Shown: piece by piece, positions 34,290 through 42,438 of the stretch
Layout: each line of letters begins with the position of its first letter
Numbering within the stretch: the first letter of the stretch is position 1
Origin: an uncultured Acidimicrobiales bacterium
GTDB lineage: Bacteria > Actinomycetota > Acidimicrobiia > Acidimicrobiales > UBA10347
Reading direction: 5' to 3'
NCBI GenBank assembly: GCA_937941245.1
Contig: CALDYC010000065.1
Span: forward strand, 1 to 60,564
DNA: 60,564 bases
Made by a program: the position numbers and the translations under genes
Notes under the pieces: generated by a model
The model's database searches: none
The model's input: the letters and a program-made list of their open reading frames with translations, nothing else
Told to the model about the DNA's origin: nothing

Positions 34290-35406
34290 CCTGGTCATGC
34301 TCGACCTGCCTGCCGGGCCCGACTTCGTCACTGCGTTGCAACGGGTGTGGGAACAAGGCGACGCCGCGTTTCCGCTCGACCAACGTCTGCCTGCTAGCGA
34401 GCGCGCCATGGTCACCGGCATACTCGCGCCGACCGCCGTGATCGAAGCTGACCTCACCCGCCGCGCTCTCAGCGGCGGGCGCCCGGTCGAATCCGGCGAT
34501 GCGTTGGCGCTGGCCACCTCGGGCACCTCTGGGGTTCCAAAGGGCGTCATCTTGACCCATGACGCCGTTCAGGCATCGTCGACCGCTACGAGCACCGCTA
34601 TCGGCGTCGACCCCACAAGCGACCGTTGGCTGTGTTGTCTGCCCGTTGCGCATGTCGGCGGGCTGTCGATCATCACTCGGGCGCTACACACCGGAACGTC
34701 ACTCGACGTTCACCCCACCTTCCAGGCCCAAGCCGTCACCCTCGCCGCCCGAGCCGGTGCCACCCTGGTTTCGCTCGTCACGCGCGCACTCAACCAGATC
34801 GACACGACGCTGTGGCGTCGGATCGTCATCGGAGGGGCCGCCCCACCACCGGATCGGGCAGCAAATGTGCTCGCCACGTGGGGCATGACCGAAACCGGTT
34901 CGGGATGTGTCTACGACGGCTATCCGATCGCGAACACTGAGCTGCGCACAACAGCCGAGGGTGAACTCGAAGTCCGCGGCCCCATGCTATTGCGCGCATA
35001 TCGGACGTCCGAGCGCGACACCGACCCGAAGAGCGCCGACGGGTGGCTGCGCACCGGCGACCTGGCGACGCTCGATTCACGTGGACGCCTCTTTGTCGAA
35101 GGACGTCGCGGCGACGTAATTAATACCGGCGCCGAAAAGGTCTGGCCGGACCGCGTCGAACAGCTGATCACGACCCATCGCGGGGTCGCCGATGTAGCCG
35201 TCGTCGGCCGCCCAGACCCCGAATGGGGCCAGCGGGTTGTAGCGGTGATTGTCGCCGCGGATCGGGCTTCGTTGCCGCAGCTCAGCGAGCTTCGTGATCT
35301 GGTCAAATCCCAGTTGGGGACCTGGCATGCGCCGACCTCGATCGAGTTCGTCGAACGCCTTCCGCGGACCGCGATCGGCAAGCTCAAACGCGGCGAGTTG
35401 CGCTGA
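34282..35406 (+). CDS. menE: o-Succinylbenzoate-CoA ligase
   Basis: A 374-residue AMP-forming acyl-CoA synthetase, short for the family as MenE proteins often are. Motifs: ALATSGTSGVPKGVILTH (P-loop), ATWGMTETGSGCVYDG (A5), GWLRTGDLATLD (A7), GRRGDVINTGAEKVWP (A8) and PRTAIGKLKRGEL with the catalytic Lys (A10). It activates o-succinylbenzoate for naphthoate ring closure. With the other men genes in the neighbourhood the assignment is safe. menA and menB are not in the window. Confidence 0.9.
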   Translation: MADLVMLDLPAGPDFVTALQRVWEQGDAAFPLDQRLPASERAMVTGILAPTAVIEADLTRRALSGGRPVESGDALALATSGTSGVPKGVILTHDAVQASSTATSTAIGVDPTSDRWLCCLPVAHVGGLSIITRALHTGTSLDVHPTFQAQAVTLAARAGATLVSLVTRALNQIDTTLWRRIVIGGAAPPPDRAANVLATWGMTETGSGCVYDGYPIANTELRTTAEGELEVRGPMLLRAYRTSERDTDPKSADGWLRTGDLATLDSRGRLFVEGRRGDVINTGAEKVWPDRVEQLITTHRGVADVAVVGRPDPEWGQRVVAVIVAADRASLPQLSELRDLVKSQLGTWHAPTSIEFVERLPRTAIGKLKRGELR

Positions 35407-35428
35407 CCCGGACTGCTACGTTCACGTG

Positions 35429-36190
35429 ATGTCAGAGACGTCAGCCCAGGCAGCCGATATGGAGTTCTTCTGGGACCCGGTTTGCCCATTCGCGTGGATC
35501 ACCTCTCGTTGGATCGTGAAGGTCGTCGAACAGTCTGACTACAGCGTCGACTGGCGCTTCATCTCGCTTCGGTTACTGAACACAGACAAGAACTACGACA
35601 CCGACTTTCCTGCGGGCTACGAACATGGTCACACCGCAGGGTTGCGCATGTTGCGCGTCGCCGCGCGCGTGCGCCAAGACGTCAACCGCGACGCCATGGG
35701 CCCGCTCTATACCGAGCTCTCAGGCGGCTACTTCGACGTACCACAGCCTCAGGCCGAAACGGTGCGCCGAGTCATTGGCACGGTCGACTATTGCCGCTCT
35801 GCGCTTGAGCGCGCAGGGCTTGACCCGGCGTTTGCCGAGAGCGCCGATGACGCCAGCTTCGATGACGAGATCGCAACTGAAACCGAGCTCGCGCTCAGCC
35901 GCACCGGCCGCGACGTTGGAACCCCGATCATCTCGTTTCAGCCGCCGGACGGCGTGTCATTCTTTGGACCCGTCATCAGCCGGGTGCCATCTGACGAGCA
36001 AGCAATCCCCCTCTGGAATGCCGTGACTACGCTCGCTGCATTCCCTGGATTTGCTGAAATGAAGCGCAGCTTGCGCGAAAAACCACAGCTCGCAGTCCTT
36101 GGCACGCTCGGCGACGACCCCGGCCTCGAAGACTGGCAAGGCGGAGCCCGCGCCGCGCACCTGCCAACCGGCAGTGCAACGCCCCAGTGA
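35429..36190 (+). CDS. DsbA-fold protein, mycothiol-dependent nitroreductase (Mrx2)-like
   Basis: A 253-residue DsbA-family protein resembling mycobacterial Rv2466c, a mycothiol-dependent reductase: MEFFWDPVCPFAWITSRWIVKVVEQ, TGRDVGTPIISFQPPDGVSFFGPVISRVPSDEQAIPLWNAV. The mycobacterial CPWC is CPFA here, so only the N-terminal Cys remains and a monothiol, mycothiol-linked mechanism is likely if it is active. The family uses mycothiol to reduce nitro-compounds or mixed disulfides. ATG 35429 lies 6 nt after TACGTT. The next gene overlaps its stop (GTGA). Confidence 0.82.
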   Translation: MSETSAQAADMEFFWDPVCPFAWITSRWIVKVVEQSDYSVDWRFISLRLLNTDKNYDTDFPAGYEHGHTAGLRMLRVAARVRQDVNRDAMGPLYTELSGGYFDVPQPQAETVRRVIGTVDYCRSALERAGLDPAFAESADDASFDDEIATETELALSRTGRDVGTPIISFQPPDGVSFFGPVISRVPSDEQAIPLWNAVTTLAAFPGFAEMKRSLREKPQLAVLGTLGDDPGLEDWQGGARAAHLPTGSATPQ

Positions 36191-36834
36191 ACACCTCGAT
36201 CGAAGACCTTCGCACCCTCGCCGGGTTCAGAGTCCTTCCGCTGGCGGCGCCGAAACCGCGTCGAATCTCACAACTTCTCTTCGGCCTGTGCCTGTTTGGA
36301 TTCGCGCTCGCACTCGCGGTCGAAGCAAGCCTCGGAGTAAACGCCTGGAGCGTGTTCACCCAGGGCGTATCTGACCTCACCGGCCTGAGCTTTGGGACCG
36401 TCGTCGTGCTTACCGGCGTGGCGCTCCTCGTCGTTCTGCGCCAACTCGGCGAGCCCCTAGGACTCGGCACGATCTGCAACGCGCTCATCATCGGCCCCGC
36501 CGCCGACCTTTGCCTGTGGGTAATCCCTGACGTGTCAAACATGGCGATTCGGGTGGCGATGATCGCCGCCGCACCAGCCGTACTCGGACTGGCTTCGGGC
36601 CTGTACCTTGGCGCCGGAGTCGGGCCCGGTCCTCGCGACGGGCTTATGACGGCAATCAGCCGCAGAGGTTTCACGATCTGGAAAGCCCGCACGATGGTTG
36701 AACTCGGGGCACTCGCCGTTGGTGCGATCCTTGGCGGCGACGTCGGATTCGGCACCGCATGGATGGCTCTGAGCGTCGGCTATTGGGTGCAGCTGTTTGT
36801 GCCCCCATTCAACATTGATGACGCCACCGGCTGA
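36187..36834 (+). CDS. YczE/YitT-like membrane protein
   Basis: A 215-residue membrane protein with five hydrophobic segments. The pattern FGLCLFGFALALAVEASLGVNAWSVFTQGVSDLTGLSFGTVVVLTG and LGAGVGPGPRDGLMTAISRR matches the YczE/YyaS/YitT group (GxG..PxD motif), whose function is poorly known. GTG 36187 overlaps the stop of the Mrx2-like gene, suggesting co-expression. Confidence 0.8.
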   Translation: MNTSIEDLRTLAGFRVLPLAAPKPRRISQLLFGLCLFGFALALAVEASLGVNAWSVFTQGVSDLTGLSFGTVVVLTGVALLVVLRQLGEPLGLGTICNALIIGPAADLCLWVIPDVSNMAIRVAMIAAAPAVLGLASGLYLGAGVGPGPRDGLMTAISRRGFTIWKARTMVELGALAVGAILGGDVGFGTAWMALSVGYWVQLFVPPFNIDDATG

Positions 36835-36855
36835 GTCTGCCGACACACTGGTCCC

Positions 36856-37680
36856 ATGAACTCCCGAGAACCCGACGACCTGTCGCATCTGCATGCGACC
36901 TGGCCCGGAACCTCGTGCCTGGCCGTCGCCAACCGCGAACGCGTGCTCGGCGCCGGCGGTGACACGCAATGGTCGACGCGTATTGCGTCGGTTTCCAAAC
37001 TCTTTACGTGTTATGCCGCCTTGATCTCGATCGAAGAAGGGTCTATCTCACTCGATGATCCCGCCGGCCAAACCGGTTCAACAGTGCGCCACCTGCTGGC
37101 CCATGCGTCAGGTATGGGATTCGCTGACCCCACGCCGTTGTTCGCGCCAGGCACTCGGCGGGTCTACTCGAACGTGGGCATCGAAGCACTCGCCGCCCAC
37201 ATCGCGGACCGCGCGGGCATGGACTTCGCTGACTATCTGTCCGAGGCCGTAATCAGCCCGCTCGAACTGCACGGGTTCGACCACAGCGGATCGCCTGCGC
37301 ACGGCATGAGTGGATCGGTCGATCACCTGATCCGCTTCGGCCAAGAGCTGTTGAACCCGACACTGATCGACCGCTCAACGCTCGACGCGGCGACGACACC
37401 CGTCTATCCGCAACTACGTGGCGTGCTTCCGGGCTTCGGGAGCGCTGACCCCAACCCCTGGGGCCTGGGATTCGAGATACGCGGCAACAAAGACCCGCAC
37501 TGGACTGGGGCCAGTCACGATCCCTCGACATTCGGCCACTTCGGCGGCTCAGGGTCGTTCCTCTGGGTCGACCCCACACGCCAGCTCGTCGGCGCCTCGC
37601 TGTGCAGCACCCCGTTCGGCGAGTGGGCAGTTACCGCCTGGCCACACGCCAACGAAGCCCTACTTGATACGTACAGCTGA
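36856..37680 (+). CDS. Serine beta-lactamase-fold hydrolase (class C/esterase EstB-like)
   Basis: A 274-residue protein of the beta-lactamase/DD-peptidase family. The SxxK motif is SVSK (RIASVSKLFTCYAALISIEEG), the Tyr motif is VYSNVGIEALA, and HFGGSGSFLWVDP takes the place of the third, KTG-like, motif. The region between is short, so it is closer to small esterase-like members than to true AmpC enzymes. No signal peptide is visible, which argues for a cytoplasmic hydrolase. ATG 36856 follows CACACT with a 6-nt gap. The prmA gene starts one base after its stop. Confidence 0.82.
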   Translation: MNSREPDDLSHLHATWPGTSCLAVANRERVLGAGGDTQWSTRIASVSKLFTCYAALISIEEGSISLDDPAGQTGSTVRHLLAHASGMGFADPTPLFAPGTRRVYSNVGIEALAAHIADRAGMDFADYLSEAVISPLELHGFDHSGSPAHGMSGSVDHLIRFGQELLNPTLIDRSTLDAATTPVYPQLRGVLPGFGSADPNPWGLGFEIRGNKDPHWTGASHDPSTFGHFGGSGSFLWVDPTRQLVGASLCSTPFGEWAVTAWPHANEALLDTYS

Positions 37681-37681
37681 C

Positions 37682-38512
37682 ATGGGTGTCCTGGTCATTC
37701 GGGTGGCAGAGCCTGACATCGAGCCATGCAGTGACCTGCTTTTCCAGCTCGGCGCGACCGCGATCGAAGAACGCGACACACCCGAGTCCTGCCTGGTCGC
37801 CGGATTTGCTTCTGACGATGCTGCGCTCGCCGCTCGTTCCCTGATTTCGGAACGCTGGCCGGCGCGCCTGGAAGATACCGGCGACGAAGCGGCCTGGCGA
37901 GACGTCTGGCTGCATCACCTCGAGCCCGTCACCGTCGGGCCGTTCGATGTTCGGGCCCCGTGGCACTCGCCTGCTGGCCAGCCCGACTCTGACCGCCATC
38001 AGTTGATCGTTGACCCGGGTCGTGCCTTTGGTTCAGGGCATCACCCGACTACCCGTCTCGCGTTGCACGCGCTTGCAGACACGGTCGAAGCCGGCCAGAG
38101 CTGCCTCGATGTGGGCTGCGGCACGGGCATTCTCGCCATAGCGGCAGCTCTTCTTGGTGCCACCGATGTTCTTGGCGTCGACCTCGATCACGACATCATC
38201 ACCGTCGCATCAGCAAACGCCGAAGCGAATGCCGTCGACGAGATCGTCACCGTTGCGACAACGCCGCTCTGCGACATTGAACGGTCACGCTCGATCGTGA
38301 TCGCAAACATCGTTGTCGGGGAGCTTCGACCGCTGCTCAACGATCTCGTGGCACTCGCCGAACAGACCGTAATCCTGACCGGGTTCCTGAGCACACAAGT
38401 CGAGACAATCCTTGCCCTCACCGGAACGCCACCGCACATACTCACCACCGACGGCGAATGGGCGTGTCTGCGTTTCGGGTCGGCTCACTTCAGCGTTGGC
38501 ACCTTGGCCTGA
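37682..38512 (+). CDS. prmA: Ribosomal protein L11 methyltransferase-like
   Basis: A 276-residue protein with PrmA architecture: an N-terminal substrate-recognition domain (VLVIRVAEPDIEPCSDLLFQLGATAIEER), linker with WRDVWLHHLEPVTVG, then LIVDPGRAFGSGHHPTTRLAL and the SAM site SCLDVGCGTGILAIAAALLGA, followed by IVIANIVVGELRPL. It trimethylates ribosomal protein L11 in other bacteria. The start is ATG 37682, two bases after the upstream stop. Its end overlaps the convergent tag gene by 28 bp. Confidence 0.88.
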   Translation: MGVLVIRVAEPDIEPCSDLLFQLGATAIEERDTPESCLVAGFASDDAALAARSLISERWPARLEDTGDEAAWRDVWLHHLEPVTVGPFDVRAPWHSPAGQPDSDRHQLIVDPGRAFGSGHHPTTRLALHALADTVEAGQSCLDVGCGTGILAIAAALLGATDVLGVDLDHDIITVASANAEANAVDEIVTVATTPLCDIERSRSIVIANIVVGELRPLLNDLVALAEQTVILTGFLSTQVETILALTGTPPHILTTDGEWACLRFGSAHFSVGTLA

Positions 38513-39159
38513 GCTAATTCGTCGTTGCAGATCTCGCGCCATTCACAACCAACAACGTGGTCGTTGACCAGACCCATCGCCTGCATAAATGCATAGGCGG
38601 TTGTCGGCCCGAAAAATTTCCATCCCTGCTTCTTTAGTGCGGTGCTCAGTGCCTTAGAGGTTGCCGTGCTCGCTGGGGCCGGGCCGTCCCCACCAGCGAG
38701 ATCTGGCTCAACGCCATCGGGCTTCCAAGACCAGAGCCACGCCGCAAGCGAACCGAACTCGGCGATCATCTCGTTGGCGCACGCTGCGTTGTTGATCGTT
38801 GCTTCGATCTTGCCTCGATGTCGGACAATGCCAGCGTCGTCGAGCAGCCGCTCAATGTCTGACTCATCAAAGCGTGCGACTTTCTCAGTGTCGAAATCGG
38901 CGAAGGCAGCCCTGAAGTTGTCTCGCTTGCGCAGAATCGTCAGCCACGACAACCCCGACTGGAAGCCCTCGAGGCAGATCTTCTCGAAAAGTCGAGTGTC
39001 ATCGAGCGTCGGCCGCCCCCACTCGTCGTCGTGATAGGCGACATAGTCATCAGCATCGCCGCACCACCAGCAACGCACCCGCCCGTCGTCGCCCTCGCGT
39101 AACCACTCGGGTTGAGCAACCGCCAGCGGATCGAGGGACCGGTCTGTCTCTGATGCCAT
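38485..39159 (-). CDS. tag: DNA-3-methyladenine glycosylase I
   Basis: A 224-residue base-excision repair enzyme of the HhH family that removes 3-methyladenine. The zinc-binding ends are visible: RCWWCGDADDYVAYHDDEWG (Cys and His) at the N-terminus and VNDHVVGCEWREIC (His and Cys) near the C-terminus. FEKICLEGFQSGLSWLTILRKRDNF is the Tag signature. ATG 39159 is chosen for its AGGAG ribosome site; a TTG at 39180 is in frame. It is convergent with prmA and divergent from the oxidoreductase gene. Confidence 0.94.
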   Translation of the reverse strand: MASETDRSLDPLAVAQPEWLREGDDGRVRCWWCGDADDYVAYHDDEWGRPTLDDTRLFEKICLEGFQSGLSWLTILRKRDNFRAAFADFDTEKVARFDESDIERLLDDAGIVRHRGKIEATINNAACANEMIAEFGSLAAWLWSWKPDGVEPDLAGGDGPAPASTATSKALSTALKKQGWKFFGPTTAYAFMQAMGLVNDHVVGCEWREICNDELAQAKVPTLK

Positions 39160-39218
39160 CTCGGACTCCTGATTCGACAAAAGGTTTACGTTAGGCCCAA
39201 TCGATCTAACGTGTTCGA

Positions 39219-40292
39219 GTGGACGACATTCGGTACGGCATCATCGGCACCGGCATGATGGGCATTGAGCACATCGAGAACCTGGCCGAAGTCGATGGAG
39301 CAGTGGTGACCGCCGTCGCGGACCCCAATGCCGACTCACTTGCGGCCGGCATCGACGCATCTCCCGATCACGTTCAGGGGTTCAGCGACTATCGGGCGTT
39401 GGTTGACGCTGACGTGTGCGACGCGCTCGTCATCGTGTCGCCGAACCATACCCACCACCAGATTTTGCTCGACGTGCTCGACACCGAATTACATGTCCTC
39501 ACCGAAAAGCCGATGTGCACGACGACGTCTCACTGCATCGAGGTCCATGAGCTGGCCCAACAACGTCAGGCATTGACGTGGGTTGGATTGGAATATCGGT
39601 ACATGCCGCCCGTTGCTGCGCTCATCGACGCCGTGCGCTCCGACGCAGTCGGCGACGTACAGATGGTCGCAATACGCGAGCACCGATTTCCGTTCTTGGT
39701 CAAGGTCGACAACTGGAATCGGTTCAACCGCAACACTGGCGGAACTCTGGTTGAGAAGTGCTGCCACTTCTTTGACCTGATGAATCTCATCGTCCAAGCT
39801 CACCCCGTCGCGGTGATTGCATCAGGCGGGCAGAACGTCAACCATCTCGACGAAACCTACGACGGTGAACCAAGTGACATTTTGGACAATGCGTATGTGA
39901 TCGTCGAGTACCCGGGTGGGGTGCGAGCCATGCTCGACCTGTGCATGTTCGCCGAGGCGACACATAACCAAGAAGAAGTGAGCGTTGTCGGAACAACCGG
40001 CAAGGTCGAGGCCCTGATACCCGAGAACGTGCTTCGTTGCGGCACGCGGGGCACTCACGTCATCGGCGATGTCGAAACCACCTCGATCAGCAACGATGAT
40101 GTTCGTATCGCGGGCTTTCATCACGGGTCGAGCTACTTGGAGCATGTTGACTTCGCCCACGCGATTCGCACCGGCGGGCCAGCCAAGGTGACAACCGCCG
40201 ACGGGCTCTGGAGTGTGGCCATCGGCGAGGCCGCACACCGCTCAATCGACGAACAGCGACGAGTCGAACTACGCGAAATTCTGGGCTCGTAG
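39219..40292 (+). CDS. Gfo/Idh/MocA-family oxidoreductase
   Basis: A 357-residue NAD(P)-dependent dehydrogenase of the inositol/glucose-fructose family. N-terminal Rossmann motif: YGIIGTGMMGIEHIENL; VLTEKPMCTT carries the catalytic-type Lys-Pro; FNRNTGGTLVEKCCHFFDLMNL has the Asp/His region. The substrate is probably a sugar or cyclitol, not further defined. GTG 39219 lies 6 nt after TAACGT. It converges with the alkyl-sulfatase-like gene after 12 bp. Confidence 0.88.
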   Translation: MDDIRYGIIGTGMMGIEHIENLAEVDGAVVTAVADPNADSLAAGIDASPDHVQGFSDYRALVDADVCDALVIVSPNHTHHQILLDVLDTELHVLTEKPMCTTTSHCIEVHELAQQRQALTWVGLEYRYMPPVAALIDAVRSDAVGDVQMVAIREHRFPFLVKVDNWNRFNRNTGGTLVEKCCHFFDLMNLIVQAHPVAVIASGGQNVNHLDETYDGEPSDILDNAYVIVEYPGGVRAMLDLCMFAEATHNQEEVSVVGTTGKVEALIPENVLRCGTRGTHVIGDVETTSISNDDVRIAGFHHGSSYLEHVDFAHAIRTGGPAKVTTADGLWSVAIGEAAHRSIDEQRRVELREILGS

Positions 40293-40304
40293 CCGCGCCC
40301 GAGT

Positions 40305-42221
40305 TCAGTCCGGGTCAACCACTTGTGGCTCGACAACGCGTGGGGTGACGAAAACGTCCAAGGCAGCAACAAACTGTCGCAGCACCAAATCGTCGCCAGA
40401 AGTGACAACCAGCTCGCCGGAATCGATCAGCTCATCAAGTCGCTCGGGTTCGTAGCCGATGGTGACAATGGCACGGTGGGTTGCGCTCACTGCAACATCG
40501 GCCTGCCCGACAACAGCCGGAGACGGATCAACCTGCTGATGAATCGCACCGTTCGAAACCCCGATGTAGTGAAGTTCACCGAGATCAGAGATCGTCAGCG
40601 CAATCGACGCCGGGCGAGTGAATCGTGCCGGAACAAACCGCACCCCGAGCATGTCGACGAGCTGCTCGCCGGTCATTGCATCGGCTTCGCCTGGGGCTCG
40701 CACCCGACCGAGGTTGTAGGACCCGTGACGTAGCTCATGCGCTCCGCTGAGATAGGCGTTTCGCCAGGTAGACGATTCGGCCTGGTAGCCGAGCTGTTCC
40801 ATCGCATCGGCCGACAGTGCGCGAGCCGCAGTGTTTTCTGCGTCGGCGAAGATGACATGATTCAGAACCTGCACCACCCAGCGGTAGTCGCCGTCGTTGA
40901 ACGCCCGCTGCGCGCCAGCGATCACCGCATCGGCGCCGCCCATCATTTCGAGGTATCGGTGAGCTGACTCGACCGGCGGGTGGCGGTGCAAGTTCGCCGG
41001 GTTGCCGTCATACCAACCGAGATAGCGGTCATACACCGACCGAACGTTGTGCGACACCGTTCCGTAATAGCCCTGCACATGCGAATGCCCCGACACGCTG
41101 GCCGGAAGCTCGATCCGTGCCGCGATGTCTTCGGGTGTGAATCCGTGGTTCGCCAAACGCAGCGTCTGGTCGTGGAGATATCGATAGACATCGCGCTGGA
41201 CCTCGAGAAATTGGCGCACGTCATCGGTGCCAAAGCGCGGCCAGTGGTGGCTCGCGAACATCGTGTCGGTGTGATCGCCCCACAGCAGCAGAGCTTCTTG
41301 GATGTACTTGCTCCACGCCATGGCATCGCGCACTTTGGCACCGCGCAACGGGTACAGGTTGTGCAACGTGTGGGTGCAGTTTTCCGCCATGCACAGCACC
41401 CGTTTATCGGGGAAGAAAAAGTTCATCTCGGCCGGAGCTTCGGCATCGGGCGTGTTCTGGAATACGACCCGGACCCCACCAATGTCGAGTTCGGCACCGG
41501 TCTCATTGATCGTCTCGGTCGGGGCGATCAGACTGCGGTGACCAATCGGCATCGAGATTCCGAGGCCAGTGTTGACCCGGTGCTGCGGACCGTGGGGCAA
41601 CAACACACCAAACTGATGCAACGCCCGACGCATCATGATTGGGCCGGCGGTCCCGTTCTCGCTGACCGCCTCTTCGAGGAAACCTTCCGGTGCGATGATT
41701 CGGACGTCGCCCGCAGCCACTGCGTCGGCGGTGGTCACGCCGAGCACTCCTCCGTAGTGGTCGACGTGGCTGTGGGTATAGATCACCGCATGGACCGGCC
41801 GTTCACCGAGCGTCTGATTTGCGAGCGCAAGACACGCTTCGGCGGTCGGCGTTGTCGTGAGCGGATCGATGATCAGCCAGCCTTCAGCTGTGTCGATGAA
41901 GGTGATGTTCGAAATGTCATAGCCGCGCGCCTGCCAGACGCCGTCGGCAACCTCAAACAGTCCATGGATGGCTGTCAGCTGACTCTGACGCCACAACCCC
42001 GGGTGCACCGTGTCCGGTGCGTCAGCTCCGATCAGATAGTCATGTTTGGTGCCGTCCCACGCCACCCCATGATCTCGACCGATCACGTTGGTCGGATGCT
42101 GTGCGATCAACCCCTGCCGTGCCGCCGCAAAGTCCCGGTCATCGTCAAAGTCCACGACCACGGCCGAGTTCCGCGCTCGGGTATCGGCGGTCGCTGTGTG
42201 TGGGCCGGCGGCATCTGACAT
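40305..42221 (-). CDS. Alkyl sulfatase-like metallo-beta-lactamase
   Basis: A 638-residue protein of the SdsA1/BDS1 group. The metal site THSHVDHYGG is at residues 149-158, with further ligands expected in AENCTHTLHNLYPLRGAKVRD and SHHWPRFG. The middle part is helical, the dimerisation domain of alkyl sulfatases, and the end is SCP2-like (IALTISDLGELHYIGVSNGAIHQ). Such enzymes cleave primary alkyl sulfates with inversion. No signal peptide is visible, unlike SdsA1, so the enzyme appears cytoplasmic and the ester would have to be imported. ATG 42221 has GAGGAGAG upstream. Confidence 0.9.
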   Translation of the reverse strand: MSDAAGPHTATADTRARNSAVVVDFDDDRDFAAARQGLIAQHPTNVIGRDHGVAWDGTKHDYLIGADAPDTVHPGLWRQSQLTAIHGLFEVADGVWQARGYDISNITFIDTAEGWLIIDPLTTTPTAEACLALANQTLGERPVHAVIYTHSHVDHYGGVLGVTTADAVAAGDVRIIAPEGFLEEAVSENGTAGPIMMRRALHQFGVLLPHGPQHRVNTGLGISMPIGHRSLIAPTETINETGAELDIGGVRVVFQNTPDAEAPAEMNFFFPDKRVLCMAENCTHTLHNLYPLRGAKVRDAMAWSKYIQEALLLWGDHTDTMFASHHWPRFGTDDVRQFLEVQRDVYRYLHDQTLRLANHGFTPEDIAARIELPASVSGHSHVQGYYGTVSHNVRSVYDRYLGWYDGNPANLHRHPPVESAHRYLEMMGGADAVIAGAQRAFNDGDYRWVVQVLNHVIFADAENTAARALSADAMEQLGYQAESSTWRNAYLSGAHELRHGSYNLGRVRAPGEADAMTGEQLVDMLGVRFVPARFTRPASIALTISDLGELHYIGVSNGAIHQQVDPSPAVVGQADVAVSATHRAIVTIGYEPERLDELIDSGELVVTSGDDLVLRQFVAALDVFVTPRVVEPQVVDPD

Positions 42222-42290
42222 CGGGGCACTCTCCTCAAACCTGGTCTGAGGGGACCTTATGTTGCACCGCAAGAGTTCTACTCGGTCGGG

Positions 42291-42328
42291 TTGCACTTGT
42301 GCAGAGATTTGCTACGGTCCCCGGACCG
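42291..42328 (+). promoter_or_regulatory. Promoter of the DmdA-like gene with palindromic operator on the -10 box
   Basis: TTGCAC (42291-42296), a 16-bp spacer and TACGGT (42313-42318) make a good vegetative promoter. CGGTCC-CC-GGACCG (42315-42328), a 6-2-6 palindrome, covers the -10 box and expected start site, so a bound repressor would shut the promoter. Transcription would start near 42325, giving a leader of about 115 nt. Confidence 0.6.
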
Positions 42329-42354
42329 ACGTGGCGCATGTCACATCGATTGCA

Positions 42355-42419
42355 CAAGCGGGCCCTGCCCGTCAGCTTGATCCCCTGTCTTCCAATGTCC
42401 GGACACGTCCGGCCTTTTT
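42355..42419 (+). ncRNA. Structured leader with terminator-like hairpin before the DmdA-like gene
   Basis: Hairpin 1: CAAGC (42355-42359) pairs with GCTTG (42375-42379), enclosing GGGC-CCT-GCCC and an asymmetric GTCA. Hairpin 2: CCGGA (42399-42403), loop CACG, TCCGG (42408-42412), followed by CC and TTTTT (42415-42419), 20 nt before the ATG. Intrinsic-type terminators are uncommon in such genomes, and one here, inside a leader, suggests attenuation or a riboswitch. It matches no ligand class that I can recognise by eye. Confidence 0.45.
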
Positions 42420-42438
42420 CGTCGAAAGCAGCAGTGCT

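Noticed and set aside
28883-35406. A horizontally acquired menaquinone island
   Set aside because: Base composition, codon use and the TANNNT boxes match those of the surrounding genes, and there are no mobility genes or boundary repeats.
40980-42218. A 412-codon plus-strand frame
   Set aside because: It is antisense to the alkyl-sulfatase-like gene, whose metal motif and domains are intact; the plus-strand product is arginine-rich without recognisable domains.
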